Below, piece by piece: positions 1-8,950 of a stretch of DNA of 64,000 nt. Position 1 is the stretch's first letter, and each line of letters starts with the position of its first letter. Under the pieces are notes generated by a model. That model was not told the origin of the DNA. It saw only the letters and a program-made list of their open reading frames with translations, and ran no database searches. The position numbers and the translations under genes are program-made. The stretch is from Nitrospirota bacterium (GTDB lineage: Bacteria > Nitrospirota > Thermodesulfovibrionia > Thermodesulfovibrionales > Magnetobacteriaceae), in assembly GCA_015233015.1 (NCBI GenBank), contig JADFYO010000002.1:1-64000 (forward strand), read 5' to 3'.

Positions 1-177
1 AAACATACATCATTAAAAAAATCTAGACTATATATATGTATATACTCCCGCTGCGCGAAAAATATTTCTTACTCCCTCTCTTTTCCCCCTTCCTTACTTG
101 CATTTTTACTTCACCGAGAATTGCTGAATTGAAATAATTCCTGAAGGGGATACGGCCATTGCCTGAGGAAAGACTTT

Positions 178-197
178 GGGGACGGCGAACCGTCCCC
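178..197 (-). terminator. Stem-loop with UUCG tetraloop after flagellin
   Basis: An 8-bp perfect stem (GGGGACGG / CCGTCCCC) closes a TTCG loop when read on the minus strand. It lies 8 nt beyond the flagellin stop codon. No good U-run follows, so it may be a terminator, a 3' mRNA stabiliser, or both. Confidence 0.5.
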
Positions 198-205
198 TGC
201 CAGAT

Positions 206-1225
206 TTACTGAAGTAGTTTTAAGACGTTCTGCGGCAGAGAGTTTGCCTGTGACAGTACAGAGATTCCAGCCTGCTGTAATATATTGTACTTTGTCATGT
301 TTGCCGTTTCCGTAGCGAAGTCGGCATCCATTATCCTTGACCGTGACGATAATGTGGCCTCGTTTACGGCGTCAATGCTGGTGATAACAGCGTTAAACTC
401 GTTACTCTTAGCGCCCATGCTTGACTTTGACGCGATAACAATGTTTAATGCCCCATCGACGATGGCTATCGTGTTTGACGCCTGTGATTTATATCCGGTC
501 AGAGAAGTCGGGTCGCCTACCTGAAGTGAAGCAAGCCCTGTGTAAGTAATAGCGGCCTTCGAGGTATCGCTGTACGCGTAAGGCGCAGGGGTCTCATTAG
601 GCACGAACAAGGCATTAGCTACGCTGGCCGTAAGTGTCGTACCAGCCGCCGTATGGACATCTTTCAGATACATTACCGGCCCAAATTTCCCCTGGGCGTT
701 GAACGTGCTTCCACCCATTGCGTCGGTGTTCATTGACGTGAGCGCTAAGCTGATAGATGTGTCCGATGCCGAGTAACTCGTGAATATTCGCGAAGTAAAG
801 GTGCCCGAAAGAAGTTTGTTGTCATTGAACTTGGTCTGTTGGGAGATGCTCCCTATCTGTTCAATCAGGGCATCCACTTCCATTTGCATGTTTGAGATAT
901 CGGTAACGCCGTATTGTCCGCTCATCGCCTGAACGGCCAACTCCCTTATTCTCTGAAGGTCATTGGTCATCTCATCCATGCCGCTTTCGGCTGTCTGCGC
1001 TATCGACAAACCATCTGCCGCGTTCCTCGAGGCTACGGTAAGCCCCCTCGTCTGAGCGTCCATTCTTGTCGCTATCGCCAGACCTGCCGCATCGTCCGCC
1101 GCCGAATTTATTCGAAGACCGGACGACAGGCGCTGCATCGATTTTGCCTGAGGCACCTGTGTAGCTCTCAAGTTCCTTTGGGCGTCGATTGACATTATGT
1201 TCGTATTAATTGTAAAACCAGCCAT
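206..1225 (-). CDS. fliC: Flagellin
   Basis: Structural subunit of the flagellar filament, 339 aa. The N-terminal D0/D1 region (MAGFTINTN..., then RLSSGLRINSAADDAAGLAI) and the C-terminal coiled region ending in QANSLPQNVLKLLQ are both typical of bacterial flagellins. The central D2/D3 part is short and variable, so the filament subunit is small. There is no signal peptide, as expected for a type III flagellar export substrate. It is monocistronic and read from a sigma-54 promoter about 110 nt upstream, with a stem-loop just past the stop. Start chosen at the conserved MAGF. Confidence 0.96.
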   Translation of the reverse strand: MAGFTINTNIMSIDAQRNLRATQVPQAKSMQRLSSGLRINSAADDAAGLAIATRMDAQTRGLTVASRNAADGLSIAQTAESGMDEMTNDLQRIRELAVQAMSGQYGVTDISNMQMEVDALIEQIGSISQQTKFNDNKLLSGTFTSRIFTSYSASDTSISLALTSMNTDAMGGSTFNAQGKFGPVMYLKDVHTAAGTTLTASVANALFVPNETPAPYAYSDTSKAAITYTGLASLQVGDPTSLTGYKSQASNTIAIVDGALNIVIASKSSMGAKSNEFNAVITSIDAVNEATLSSRSRIMDADFATETANMTKYNILQQAGISVLSQANSLPQNVLKLLQ

Positions 1226-1334
1226 TGTGCACCTCCATGCCCTGATTGAATAGTTTAATTAATCGTTTAATTAATCCTATTTTAAGCTGTTTATCATTCT
1301 ATATCTCTTTTATCTATCCACTGGACATTGTAGT

Positions 1335-1349
1335 GCAACTATCGTGCCA
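1335..1349 (-). promoter_or_regulatory. Sigma-54 promoter of flagellin
   Basis: Read on the minus strand this is TGGCACGATAGTTGC, a full match to the -24/-12 consensus TGGCAC-N5-TTGC. It faces the flagellin gene with about 110 nt to the ATG. Late flagellar genes in many bacteria use sigma-54 with an enhancer-binding protein; no such activator gene is in the window. Confidence 0.88.
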
Positions 1350-1528
1350 ACCCTTATTTACAAGGGAATACGCCTTTTGGGAGTTGTTTATTGAACTATT
1401 TGCGCTCTGCATGTCCTCCCTGTGCGATTAAAATTTTCCTAGCGGGAAATTTTTTCCCGTTTTCTAGCGGGGATAAGTCCTGCCGCTGCACGCCCATTAA
1501 AATTACCATACAAAAATGGAATTGATTA

Positions 1529-1537
1529 TGTTATAAT
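1529..1537 (+). promoter_or_regulatory. Extended -10 promoter of the kinase operon
   Basis: The sequence TGTTATAAT matches an extended -10 element (TGnTATAAT). No good -35 box lies 17 bp upstream, which extended -10 promoters can tolerate. The predicted start site is about 35 nt before the ATG at 1581. The same 9-mer occurs upstream of cooS. Confidence 0.5.
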
Positions 1538-1580
1538 AGCGGCAATAACAGGGGTATCAGGGCGGAGGCTCTGCCTGTTA

Positions 1581-2834
1581 ATGGAAAATGGATTATCGAG
1601 GAAAATGTCTAAAGCAAGGATATTAATTGTAGAGGACGAATGGATAATAGCGGCGAACCTGCGCTCTACGCTCGAAGGTTTGGGATACGAGGTTACGTCG
1701 GTAGTTCTCTCCGGTGAGGACGCTATAATACATGCCGAAGCGGAAAATCCCGGCATAGTCCTTATGGATATCAAACTGCGCGGCGATATGGATGGCGTGG
1801 AGGCGGCTGACACGATAAAGGCGCTTTATGATATCCCTGTCGTGTATCTTACATCAAACACTGACGACGCCACATTCGAGCGCGCGGTGGATACCGACTC
1901 TTTTGGGTATCTCGTTAAACCGTTTGAAAAGATGGAACTAAAATATGCGATAGAAATGGCCTTATATAAACATAAGACTGAAAATGTGATAAAGGAAAAG
2001 ACGCGGCAGCTCGAGGAGCTGAATAATAATCTCGAGATGCGGGTAAAGGAGGAAATCGCAAAGGGTTTGCAGAAGGAACACCTGCTTATCCATCAGTCAA
2101 AGCTCGTGTCGATGGGCGAAATGATGGTTGCTATATCGCACCAGTGGAGGCAGCCGCTTAATGTAATAGGGCTGCTGGTGCAGGACCTCGAGGAAGCCTA
2201 TGAATTTGGCGAAATCTCCAGAGACTACGTTACGGACATGACACGCGATTCCATGGCACAGCTCAATCTTATGTCAAAGACGATAACTGATTTCAGAGAC
2301 TTTTTTAAGCCCTCCGGTGACAGAAGCCATTTCAGCGTAAAAGCTGCGATAGAAGAGTGTATTTCGCTTATTAAACTCCAGTATGAAAACAACCAGATAT
2401 ACGTAGAGTTCGTCGCACAAAACGTAAATGTCGGCGCACGCGCCCTCAGCGATTCCCCGCGTATGTCCGAGATAACGATATTCGGCTATCCGGAGGAATA
2501 CAAGCAGGTAGTCTTAAACTTAATAACCAACGCCAGAGACGCCATAAGAGAAAAAAGGCGGAGGGACTTTTTCAGCCAGGGCTACAGGGGGGAAATCCTA
2601 ATCACCCTTGCCGACCTGAAAAACAGCGTGATTGTCAGCGTGAAAGACAACGGCACAGGTATTCCCGCAGGCGTTATTGACAGGATATTCGAGCCGTATT
2701 TTACGACAAAGGAAGACGGCATAGGAATTGGTCTTTATATGTCAAAGATAATAGTAGAAAATCACATGGGTGGTAAACTCTATGTGGACAGCTCGGAAAA
2801 CGGAGTAAGGTTTACCGTTGAGATAATGAAATAA
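1581..2834 (+). CDS. Hybrid response-regulator / histidine kinase
   Basis: Signal-transduction protein, 417 aa. An N-terminal receiver domain (about residues 12-125: ILIVEDE, phospho-acceptor Asp in LMDIK, Lys in LVKPFEK) is joined by a coiled coil (about 130-170) to a histidine kinase core. The H-box is ISHQWRQPLN, the N-box NLITNARDAI, and the ATP-lid motifs are DNGTGIP and GIGIGLYMSK. There is no membrane segment or signal peptide, so it is a cytoplasmic relay kinase driven by phosphotransfer rather than a transmembrane sensor. The ATG at 1605 (MSKARIL) is an alternative start. The next gene, 22 nt downstream, encodes a single receiver and is the likely partner. Confidence 0.9.
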   Translation: MENGLSRKMSKARILIVEDEWIIAANLRSTLEGLGYEVTSVVLSGEDAIIHAEAENPGIVLMDIKLRGDMDGVEAADTIKALYDIPVVYLTSNTDDATFERAVDTDSFGYLVKPFEKMELKYAIEMALYKHKTENVIKEKTRQLEELNNNLEMRVKEEIAKGLQKEHLLIHQSKLVSMGEMMVAISHQWRQPLNVIGLLVQDLEEAYEFGEISRDYVTDMTRDSMAQLNLMSKTITDFRDFFKPSGDRSHFSVKAAIEECISLIKLQYENNQIYVEFVAQNVNVGARALSDSPRMSEITIFGYPEEYKQVVLNLITNARDAIREKRRRDFFSQGYRGEILITLADLKNSVIVSVKDNGTGIPAGVIDRIFEPYFTTKEDGIGIGLYMSKIIVENHMGGKLYVDSSENGVRFTVEIMK

Positions 2835-2856
2835 TCCCTATTGGGAGGTGTTAAGT

Positions 2857-3252
2857 ATGAAGGCATTGGTGGTGGAAGATGAGTTTAAAAGCAGGACACT
2901 CCTGCAGCGCATATTGTCAAGATATGGCGAGTGTGACGTAGCCGTAAACGGCGAAGAGGCAATAGGCGCGTTTGTACAGTCATGGAAAGAGGGAGAACCA
3001 TACGACCTGATCTGCATGGACATAATGATGCCCGAAATGGACGGCCAGCAGGCTCTTAAGGATATCAGAGAGATGGAGAAAAAGGCCGGCGTCGAGGACA
3101 AGTATAAGGTGAAGGTTATTATGACAACGGCCTATGATTTGCAAGAGGAGAAAGACGAGGCGTTTGAATGGGGCTGCACGGAGTACCTCGTGAAGCCGAT
3201 AGATAAGAACAAACTCCTTGACCAGTTAAAAAAATATGGCTTTGTCGATTGA
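2857..3252 (+). CDS. Single-domain response regulator (CheY-like)
   Basis: 131-aa stand-alone receiver. Acidic pocket (VVEDE), phospho-acceptor Asp in CMDIMMPEMDG, Thr in MTTAYD and Lys in LVKPIDKN are all present. No output domain follows, so it acts by protein contact, as a phosphate sink, or in a relay with the hybrid kinase just upstream. Start placed at ATG 2857, 8 nt after the GGGAGG ribosome site at 2843-2848; a GTG nine bases upstream overlaps that site and is less likely. Confidence 0.9.
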   Translation: MKALVVEDEFKSRTLLQRILSRYGECDVAVNGEEAIGAFVQSWKEGEPYDLICMDIMMPEMDGQQALKDIREMEKKAGVEDKYKVKVIMTTAYDLQEEKDEAFEWGCTEYLVKPIDKNKLLDQLKKYGFVD

Positions 3253-3349
3253 TGTGGCAGCCGATGGGGCGGTCTGAGCGGGCCCTCCATAATTTGGGCG
3301 CTGATTTGCCCGGCTGTGGTTTGCACATCTGCGCGTCAGCGTCAATCCA

Positions 3350-4480
3350 ATGAGATTAAATCCATTTGACGGGCTGTTATATCTTTCGATGAAGCTTCTC
3401 AGGCACTTTGATAAAAGGGACGGGAGCGAGAGCAGTTTCTCTCCCGGAAGCGCCTCAAGCGTAAGAAAGATTTTAGTAATATCCTCAACCGCCCTTGGCG
3501 ATACGTTAATGTCAACCCCTGCTATAAAGGCCGTTAGAACAAGGTACCCGGAGGCTCATATCACCGCGTGTTTCAACATAAAGCACGCCGAACTCTTTGC
3601 CGGTAATCCTCACATAGACGCCGTTATACCTTATTACGGGGGATATAGCAGATTCCTGCGTACGGCTCAAGCCTTACGCCGAACTAACCCTGACCTTGCC
3701 CTTATTTTCCACGGCAACGAGCCGCAGGCAACACCGCTTGCCTACCTTAGCGGGGCGCGGTTTATTTTTAAAATACCAATTTCGAGGCAGTACGGGTTTC
3801 TCCTGAGCAATAAATCAAACGGGTTCGACGACCCGTGGAGCCATCATGCCATAGACGTAAGACTAAAGACCGCCTCCTTTGCGCACTGTAGCGAGGGAGA
3901 CAGGTCGATGGTGCTCACAGCCGACGAGAAAGACATAACATATATAAAGGCCGCCCTTTCGGCACATGGGTTGAGCGGCTCTAATCCCATTATAGGATTT
4001 CAACCCGGCGCAGCCCAGCTCTACAAGGCGTGGCCAAAGGGACATTTTATTGAACTGGGCAGACGCCTGCTCAGCCTCTACCCGGAGGCCGGCATTGTCA
4101 TAACCGGCTCAAAGGGCGAAGTCCGCCTGTGCGGCGATATAGCCGCGGCAATAGGCAGGGGCGCAGCTTCGCTTGCCGGGGCGCTGTCTCTGAAGCAGCT
4201 TGCCGCCCTTGTTAAGTGCCTCTCTGTCCTTGTCACAAACGACACCGGCACTATGCACATCGCAATAGCCCTCGGCACAAGAACAGTATCCCTGTTTTGT
4301 CCCTCAAATTACAAGGGGACCGGGGCAGCTACAGAGCCGCACCTGCACAGGATTATCGGCGCTCTGCGTCCATGCAGCCCATGCGTTACGAAAAAATGCA
4401 AAACGCCGCATTGTATGGACGCCATCAGTGTGGAAGAGGTCTTACCGGCGGTAACCGGGTCGGTCAACCCCGGCAGTTAA
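3350..4480 (+). CDS. Glycosyltransferase family 9 (heptosyltransferase-like)
   Basis: 376-aa GT-B enzyme of the ADP-heptose:LPS heptosyltransferase family. The N-terminal signature (ISSTALGDTLMSTPAIKAVR) and the C-terminal sugar-nucleotide motif (NDTGTMHIAIALGTRTVSLF) are clear. It presumably adds a heptose or similar residue to lipid-A core or another surface glycan on the cytoplasmic face. It opens a plus-strand run of glycan genes; the next start is 6 nt past its stop, so translation is probably coupled. Residues 1-38 precede the first conserved strand and are of uncertain use, so a later start is possible. Confidence 0.88.
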   Translation: MRLNPFDGLLYLSMKLLRHFDKRDGSESSFSPGSASSVRKILVISSTALGDTLMSTPAIKAVRTRYPEAHITACFNIKHAELFAGNPHIDAVIPYYGGYSRFLRTAQALRRTNPDLALIFHGNEPQATPLAYLSGARFIFKIPISRQYGFLLSNKSNGFDDPWSHHAIDVRLKTASFAHCSEGDRSMVLTADEKDITYIKAALSAHGLSGSNPIIGFQPGAAQLYKAWPKGHFIELGRRLLSLYPEAGIVITGSKGEVRLCGDIAAAIGRGAASLAGALSLKQLAALVKCLSVLVTNDTGTMHIAIALGTRTVSLFCPSNYKGTGAATEPHLHRIIGALRPCSPCVTKKCKTPHCMDAISVEEVLPAVTGSVNPGS

Positions 4481-4485
4481 AATCG

Positions 4486-5595
4486 ATGAAAATCGCTATT
4501 TATAATCTAACGGCAACCACAAAGGCCGGCGGCGTTGAGTCCTTTACGCTTGGCATTGCCGCAGCCCTTGTCAAAAGAGGACACATCGTCCATATATATG
4601 GCGGCAAGGGTAGTCTCATCGATATGCCCGGCGGTGTAGCGGTGTTCACATATCCATATCTGAACCGGAGACATGTCCCAAACTTTGGCTCAAGATTCAG
4701 AAAACTTGTCGAGCGTCTCTCGCTGATGGTCTTTGCCCTTGTCCCTCTGATACGCGGCAGATACGATTATTTATACATTCACAAGCCGTATGATTTACCG
4801 GCGGCACTTTTGGTCTCGGCATTGTCGGGTGCAAAGGCGGTGTTCAGCTCACATGGGGCAGAGTTTTTCCCGGGCTACCGTCCGATGGTTAAAAGGCTTT
4901 TCAGGTTGTTCTCGTGCAGTCTCTATAACGCCCTCGATGTAGAGCGCAACGCCTCTGTAAGGCCAATCGTCTTATATAACGGCATTGACACGGACAAATT
5001 CAGGCCAATGCCAAAGAGCGTCGAACTAATTAACAGACACTCGCCGAAGGATGAACGCATTGTTCTGAGCATATGCCGCCTTGTGGGATGGAAGGGGCTT
5101 CAGTATGCGATTTCCGCACTTGTCCACATCGATAAGTCACTATCGGTAAAATATCTTATCGGTGGCGAGGGGCCTTATGAAAATACACTCAGGAAACTGG
5201 CGAGCGACTTACACGTCGAAGATAAGGTAGTGTTTCTTGGCAGGCTTTCCAGTGCCGAAATCCCCTCGTACTACTCCATCGCCCATGCCGCAATATATCC
5301 CAGCGTGGCCGACGAGACCTTCGGCATATCTATAGCCGAGGCAATGTCGTGCGGTGTGCCGGTAGTTGCCGCCAATGTCGGAGGTATCCCCGAGGTTGTC
5401 ACAGAGGATACAGGATTTTTAATCCCTCCGGGAGACGCTCAGGCAATCGCCGCGGCAGTCAATACCCTGGTCATGGACGAGGAACTGAGACAAAGGCTTG
5501 GCCATGCCGCCCGCCACCGCGTACTGGGCAACTTTAGCTGGAGCGTGATAGCCAATAGGTTTGAAAAAGGAATCGGGGTTATAACCGATGCCTGA
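4486..5595 (+). CDS. Glycosyltransferase family 4
   Basis: 369-aa GT-B retaining glycosyltransferase. Seen are an N-terminal acceptor domain (MKIAIYNL, GGVESFTLGIAAAL), a phosphate-binding region (LYNGIDTDKFRP, ICRLVGWKGLQYAI), and the donor site motif DETFGISIAEAMSCGVPVVA with the EX7E pattern. The frame is open for another 90 codons upstream, but that part lies inside the GT9 gene, so the ATG at 4486 just after the GT9 stop is the sensible start. It overlaps the next GT4 gene by 8 nt. It is likely cytosolic or peripheral, acting on a lipid-linked glycan; the sugar donor cannot be told from sequence. Confidence 0.9.
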   Translation: MKIAIYNLTATTKAGGVESFTLGIAAALVKRGHIVHIYGGKGSLIDMPGGVAVFTYPYLNRRHVPNFGSRFRKLVERLSLMVFALVPLIRGRYDYLYIHKPYDLPAALLVSALSGAKAVFSSHGAEFFPGYRPMVKRLFRLFSCSLYNALDVERNASVRPIVLYNGIDTDKFRPMPKSVELINRHSPKDERIVLSICRLVGWKGLQYAISALVHIDKSLSVKYLIGGEGPYENTLRKLASDLHVEDKVVFLGRLSSAEIPSYYSIAHAAIYPSVADETFGISIAEAMSCGVPVVAANVGGIPEVVTEDTGFLIPPGDAQAIAAAVNTLVMDEELRQRLGHAARHRVLGNFSWSVIANRFEKGIGVITDA

Positions 5596-6748
5596 AAGGA
5601 TATTAATGGCAGCCGCCCCGGTGCACCCCGTACCTCCGTTGAAGGGGGCGGCCGTTGAGATGTGGATTTACGAAGTCTCAAGGAGGCTTGTCGGGTACGA
5701 GCCGCATGTCGTATGTCTTGCCGATGAGTTTCACCCTGAACATGAATATAAAGACGGCATTTTTTTCCACAGGATCCGGTTTGGACGGTCTTACAGGCGG
5801 CTGTTTCAAAAAATCACGAGGCTTGACCCGTATTCTTATAACGATAGAATCCTCAGATTAATCAGGGAAATCTCCCCTGAAATCCTTCACATGCACAACT
5901 CGATAAAACACTTTACCCCGCTGATTAGGGCAGTTAGAAAAAGCGGGATAACGCGTACGATGCTCCACTTTCAGAACGAATTCCCTGTAAATGAGCCGCT
6001 TGCACTGGACGCCTTCGCCGGCTGCAGCCAGTACATAATGCGCCACTACGCAGGGAAACCTGTTGCCGCGTCCCATAAGTTTTGTATTTATAACGGCGTC
6101 GACCTTGACAGGTTCAGGGATTTCAGGGACGTACCCGAGCTAAGGGACTCCATTCGGGGGCGTTTTGGCATAAAGAAAGACGACTTCGTAGTAATTTTCG
6201 TTGGCCGGGTATCGCCTGAAAAAGGGGTCGTGCATTTTATCGAAAGCGCCTCGATTATTAATAAAAGAAAAGGCTGTGAAGGCATAAAATTTTTCGTTGC
6301 CGGCGAGATCCAAAAGGGAAGCGGCGACAGGGCGGCATATGCCCGTAAGATAATGGAGATGGCCGCGGGGCTTCCCGTTACGTTTACAGATGTCTTTACG
6401 CCGTCAAGGATGCACCTGATTTATTTACTCGGCGACGTATTTGTCCTGCCTTCGAACTTTGACGACCCGTTTCCTTTTGTCGCCCTCGAGGCAATGGCAA
6501 CGGGCCTGCCGCTTGTTGCCAGAAGAAAGGGCGGCCTGATGGACTACATAATAGACGGCGAAAACGGCCTGTTCGTGGAAGAGGGCAACCCCGCGGAAGG
6601 CATTGCCCAAAAAGTTGAACTCCTTGCAAACGATGAAGCACTGAGAACCTCTATCGGCAAGGCCGCAAGACGGACAGTTGTGGAGCGCTTCTCATGGGAT
6701 AAGATTGCGGAGGAAGTGGAAAGCGCGTACAGAACATTATTGCTATAG
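5588..6748 (+). CDS. Glycosyltransferase family 4
   Basis: 386-aa GT-B glycosyltransferase. N-terminal MPERILMAAAPVHPVPPLKGAAVE is the substrate loop seen in CotSA-like enzymes. IYNGVDLDRFRD, IFVGRVSPEKGVVHFIE and the donor motif DPFPFVALEAMATGLPLVA follow. It starts inside the end of the upstream GT4 gene (8-nt overlap), so both are made from one message and probably work in sequence on the same glycan. A gap and a probable remnant gene follow, so this ends the tightly packed three-gene transferase cluster. Confidence 0.9.
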   Translation: MPERILMAAAPVHPVPPLKGAAVEMWIYEVSRRLVGYEPHVVCLADEFHPEHEYKDGIFFHRIRFGRSYRRLFQKITRLDPYSYNDRILRLIREISPEILHMHNSIKHFTPLIRAVRKSGITRTMLHFQNEFPVNEPLALDAFAGCSQYIMRHYAGKPVAASHKFCIYNGVDLDRFRDFRDVPELRDSIRGRFGIKKDDFVVIFVGRVSPEKGVVHFIESASIINKRKGCEGIKFFVAGEIQKGSGDRAAYARKIMEMAAGLPVTFTDVFTPSRMHLIYLLGDVFVLPSNFDDPFPFVALEAMATGLPLVARRKGGLMDYIIDGENGLFVEEGNPAEGIAQKVELLANDEALRTSIGKAARRTVVERFSWDKIAEEVESAYRTLLL

Positions 6749-6799
6749 TGTTCCTGTTTTTATACTTTTATCCAGTATTTTTGTTATAATGAGATTGAA

Positions 6800-7144
6800 A
6801 TGGTGACTATCGATACAATAAAGATCATTGAGCGCCTGAGAAGGACGGGGCTTAGCGATGAGGCAGCCAGAGAGATAGCCGAAATCTTTAAAGAAGCGGC
6901 AGAAGGCACTCTGGCAACAATACCTGCCCCCAGCGAATCCGCAATATTGACTGAACACAGATTAGCGTCGGCAAACGAAAAGTCACAACAAGTATTAAAA
7001 CAGGAAATAGAGGGTTCAATGAGGGAACTCGAACAAAAAATAGAAGAAGTAAGAGCAGAACTCGAAATAAAAATAGAAGTAATGAAGGCCAGGCTTGAAA
7101 AGTCCAAATCAGATATAATTAAATGGGTAACCGCTATATATTGA
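6800..7144 (+). CDS. Short coiled-coil protein, DUF1640-like, tail missing
   Basis: 114 aa. The N-terminus (MVTIDTIKIIERLRRTGLSDEAAREI) and a long charged coiled coil (about residues 55-105) resemble small DUF1640/CCDC90-type proteins. From memory of that family these end in a transmembrane helix after a KWV motif. Here the reading stops at IIKWVTAIY, just where the helix would begin, and about 50 bases later a palindromic repeat starts. It may be a gene shortened by repeat insertion, or a soluble variant. Confidence 0.5.
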   Translation: MVTIDTIKIIERLRRTGLSDEAAREIAEIFKEAAEGTLATIPAPSESAILTEHRLASANEKSQQVLKQEIEGSMRELEQKIEEVRAELEIKIEVMKARLEKSKSDIIKWVTAIY

Positions 7145-7195
7145 GCCGCCTGCTATAATGAATAAATCTGTTCGGTTTATGGTCGTTCTGAAAGA

Positions 7196-7294
7196 CTGGA
7201 TTCCTGCTTCCGCAGGAATGACAACCTTCTTTGTGGCATCTGGAATGACAAATCAATCCCCTGCCTGTCATTCCCGTGAAAACGGGAATCCAGA
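7196..7294. repeat. Palindromic dispersed repeat
   Basis: Two inverted arms: CTGGATTCCTGC...GCAGGAATGACA at about 7196-7222 and TGTCATTCCCGTGAAAAC followed by GGGAATCCAG at about 7266-7293. They enclose a further TCTGGAATGACA copy. Each arm is itself a small hairpin. This is the common CATTCC...GGAATG type of bacterial palindromic unit. A GTG at 7276 that could open the next gene lies inside this repeat, which argues for the later ATG. Confidence 0.7.
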
Positions 7295-7329
7295 AGGTTA
7301 TCGATGGGGCCGGTGGTCGTATAAATCAA

Positions 7330-8919
7330 ATGAATAATTCAGGGACGATACATTCCGGCAGGCTCTCTTACGGCACATTGCTCATCGGTGCGCTGTCGCT
7401 GATAAGCCTGTTCAGGGTGTTTTATATCCTATGGGGCCCGCTGGATTTAAGCCCCGACGAGGCGCTTTACTGGGACTGCACAAGAAGGCCGGAGTTGAGT
7501 TATTACACAAAAGGCCCGCTCATCGTATATCTTATGCTCCTTTCGACGCATGTGTTTGGGACGAATGTGTTTGGCGTGCGCATTCTGGCTGTGGTCTTCG
7601 CTGCCTTGTCAAGCGTTTATCTCTATAAACTTTGTGTATCCATGTTCTCAGATACAGAAAAGGGGCGGCTTACGGGATTTGCCGCCGCGATGTTGTTTCA
7701 GATTATACCGCTTTATGCCGCCTACGGGGTAATCTTTACGATTGACTCGCCGTTTGTATTTCTCTGGATAGCGTCGCTGTATATTTTTTGGAAAATCATC
7801 GCCGAAGAGGAAAGAGATAAGCAGTCCTGCTATGTTTTGTGGATTGTGCTTGGGGTCTTAACCGGCATTGGGTTTATGGCAAAGTATATTATGGCGTTGT
7901 TTTATATATGCGCGTTTTTGTTTCTTCTTTTGACCGAAAACCGCCGCCTGTTAAAGACTCCTAAACCGTATGTCTCCTTTATTGCGGGGATATTGGCCTT
8001 AAGTCCGGTTATAATCTGGAACGCGGCCCACGGCTGGGCTACATTAAGGCACACGGCAGGCCATGCCCATGTGGCCGATGGATTTAAGATATTGCCGCTT
8101 AGTTTCCTTGAGTTCACCGGTTCGCAGCTAGGCGTCGTTACCCCTGTAGTGTTGGTTTTAATTCTGATTGCCCTGTTTCGGCTGCGAGGCTCTTTAACGG
8201 GCAATTTTATGTTTTGGTTTTCCATTCCCGTGCTTTTATTTTTTACCGTGAAGAGCATTCAGGGAAAGGTTCAGGCAAATTGGCCGATGACGGGCTATAT
8301 TACGGGGATTGCCGCGGCTTCGTGGGTGTATTATACGAAAGACGCCTTTAAGGAGATGTCCATTCACGCCAAAAGGACGATAGTTATAGGGACTGCCGCA
8401 GCGGCATTAGTAACGGCTGTCGGGCATTTTCCCGTAGTCTTACATCTCAACCCGGACAATGACCCTGCCGCAAGGCTCAGGGGCTGGAGGGAATTCGGCA
8501 CTGCTATAACCGCCCTCTACGGCGAATTAAAACAGGAGGGCAAGGCATACGCATACGGCACGGAGGTCTTTCTCTTTTCCGACAAATACCAGGTTACGGC
8601 AGAGATGGCCTTTTACGCTAAAGGAAATCCACTGGTTTACTGTATAAATCTTGGCCGTCGGACAAACGAATACGACATGTGGCCTGGGATAAACGAAAAC
8701 GCCCTGAATATAAAAAGGGCCGCACCACAGCGCCGCATAGACGCGATATTCGCAACCGACGGACGGGATTCGCTTCATCCCATGGTGGCGTCCGCATTTG
8801 ACAGGTGCGACAAAACCCCACTGACGGTAAATGAAAATGGACAAATTTTAAGAGAATATACTATATTCAAATGCTATAATTTCAAAGGTATGGTGGAGGT
8901 AAAACCAACAACTTACTGA
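7330..8919 (+). CDS. Family 39 membrane glycosyltransferase (ArnT/PMT-like)
   Basis: About 529 aa, with roughly ten or more hydrophobic segments from residue 15 to 380 and a soluble C-terminal part. The first periplasmic loop carries LDLSPDEALYWDC, the DE motif of GT39/GT83 enzymes that use lipid-phosphate sugar donors. SYYTKGPLIVYLM is also typical. It probably moves a sugar from undecaprenyl phosphate to lipid A, core or a glycan on the periplasmic side. Start set at ATG 7330 because upstream in-frame codons lie in a palindromic repeat. The C-terminus (about 430-529) is divergent. Confidence 0.85.
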   Translation: MNNSGTIHSGRLSYGTLLIGALSLISLFRVFYILWGPLDLSPDEALYWDCTRRPELSYYTKGPLIVYLMLLSTHVFGTNVFGVRILAVVFAALSSVYLYKLCVSMFSDTEKGRLTGFAAAMLFQIIPLYAAYGVIFTIDSPFVFLWIASLYIFWKIIAEEERDKQSCYVLWIVLGVLTGIGFMAKYIMALFYICAFLFLLLTENRRLLKTPKPYVSFIAGILALSPVIIWNAAHGWATLRHTAGHAHVADGFKILPLSFLEFTGSQLGVVTPVVLVLILIALFRLRGSLTGNFMFWFSIPVLLFFTVKSIQGKVQANWPMTGYITGIAAASWVYYTKDAFKEMSIHAKRTIVIGTAAAALVTAVGHFPVVLHLNPDNDPAARLRGWREFGTAITALYGELKQEGKAYAYGTEVFLFSDKYQVTAEMAFYAKGNPLVYCINLGRRTNEYDMWPGINENALNIKRAAPQRRIDAIFATDGRDSLHPMVASAFDRCDKTPLTVNENGQILREYTIFKCYNFKGMVEVKPTTY

Positions 8920-8950
8920 AAAAAAGGGGAATAGCGATGGAGGACAACAA

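Larger units (their letters stand above)
1226..1580. other. Divergent intergenic region, flagellin / sensor kinase
   Basis: 355 bases with no convincing gene. It contains the flagellin sigma-54 promoter, an AT-rich flagellin leader, a stem-loop at 1443-1459 (CGGGAAA / TTTCCCG followed by TTTT, terminator-like on the plus strand), and an extended -10 box (TG-T-TATAAT, 1529-1537) that could serve the downstream kinase gene. A 61-codon frame at 1246 has no homologue I recognise and is probably not coding. Confidence 0.6.

Noticed and set aside
1246-1431. 61-codon frame in the flagellin leader
   Set aside because: Overlaps the sigma-54 promoter and has no ribosome site; composition is that of AT-rich non-coding DNA.
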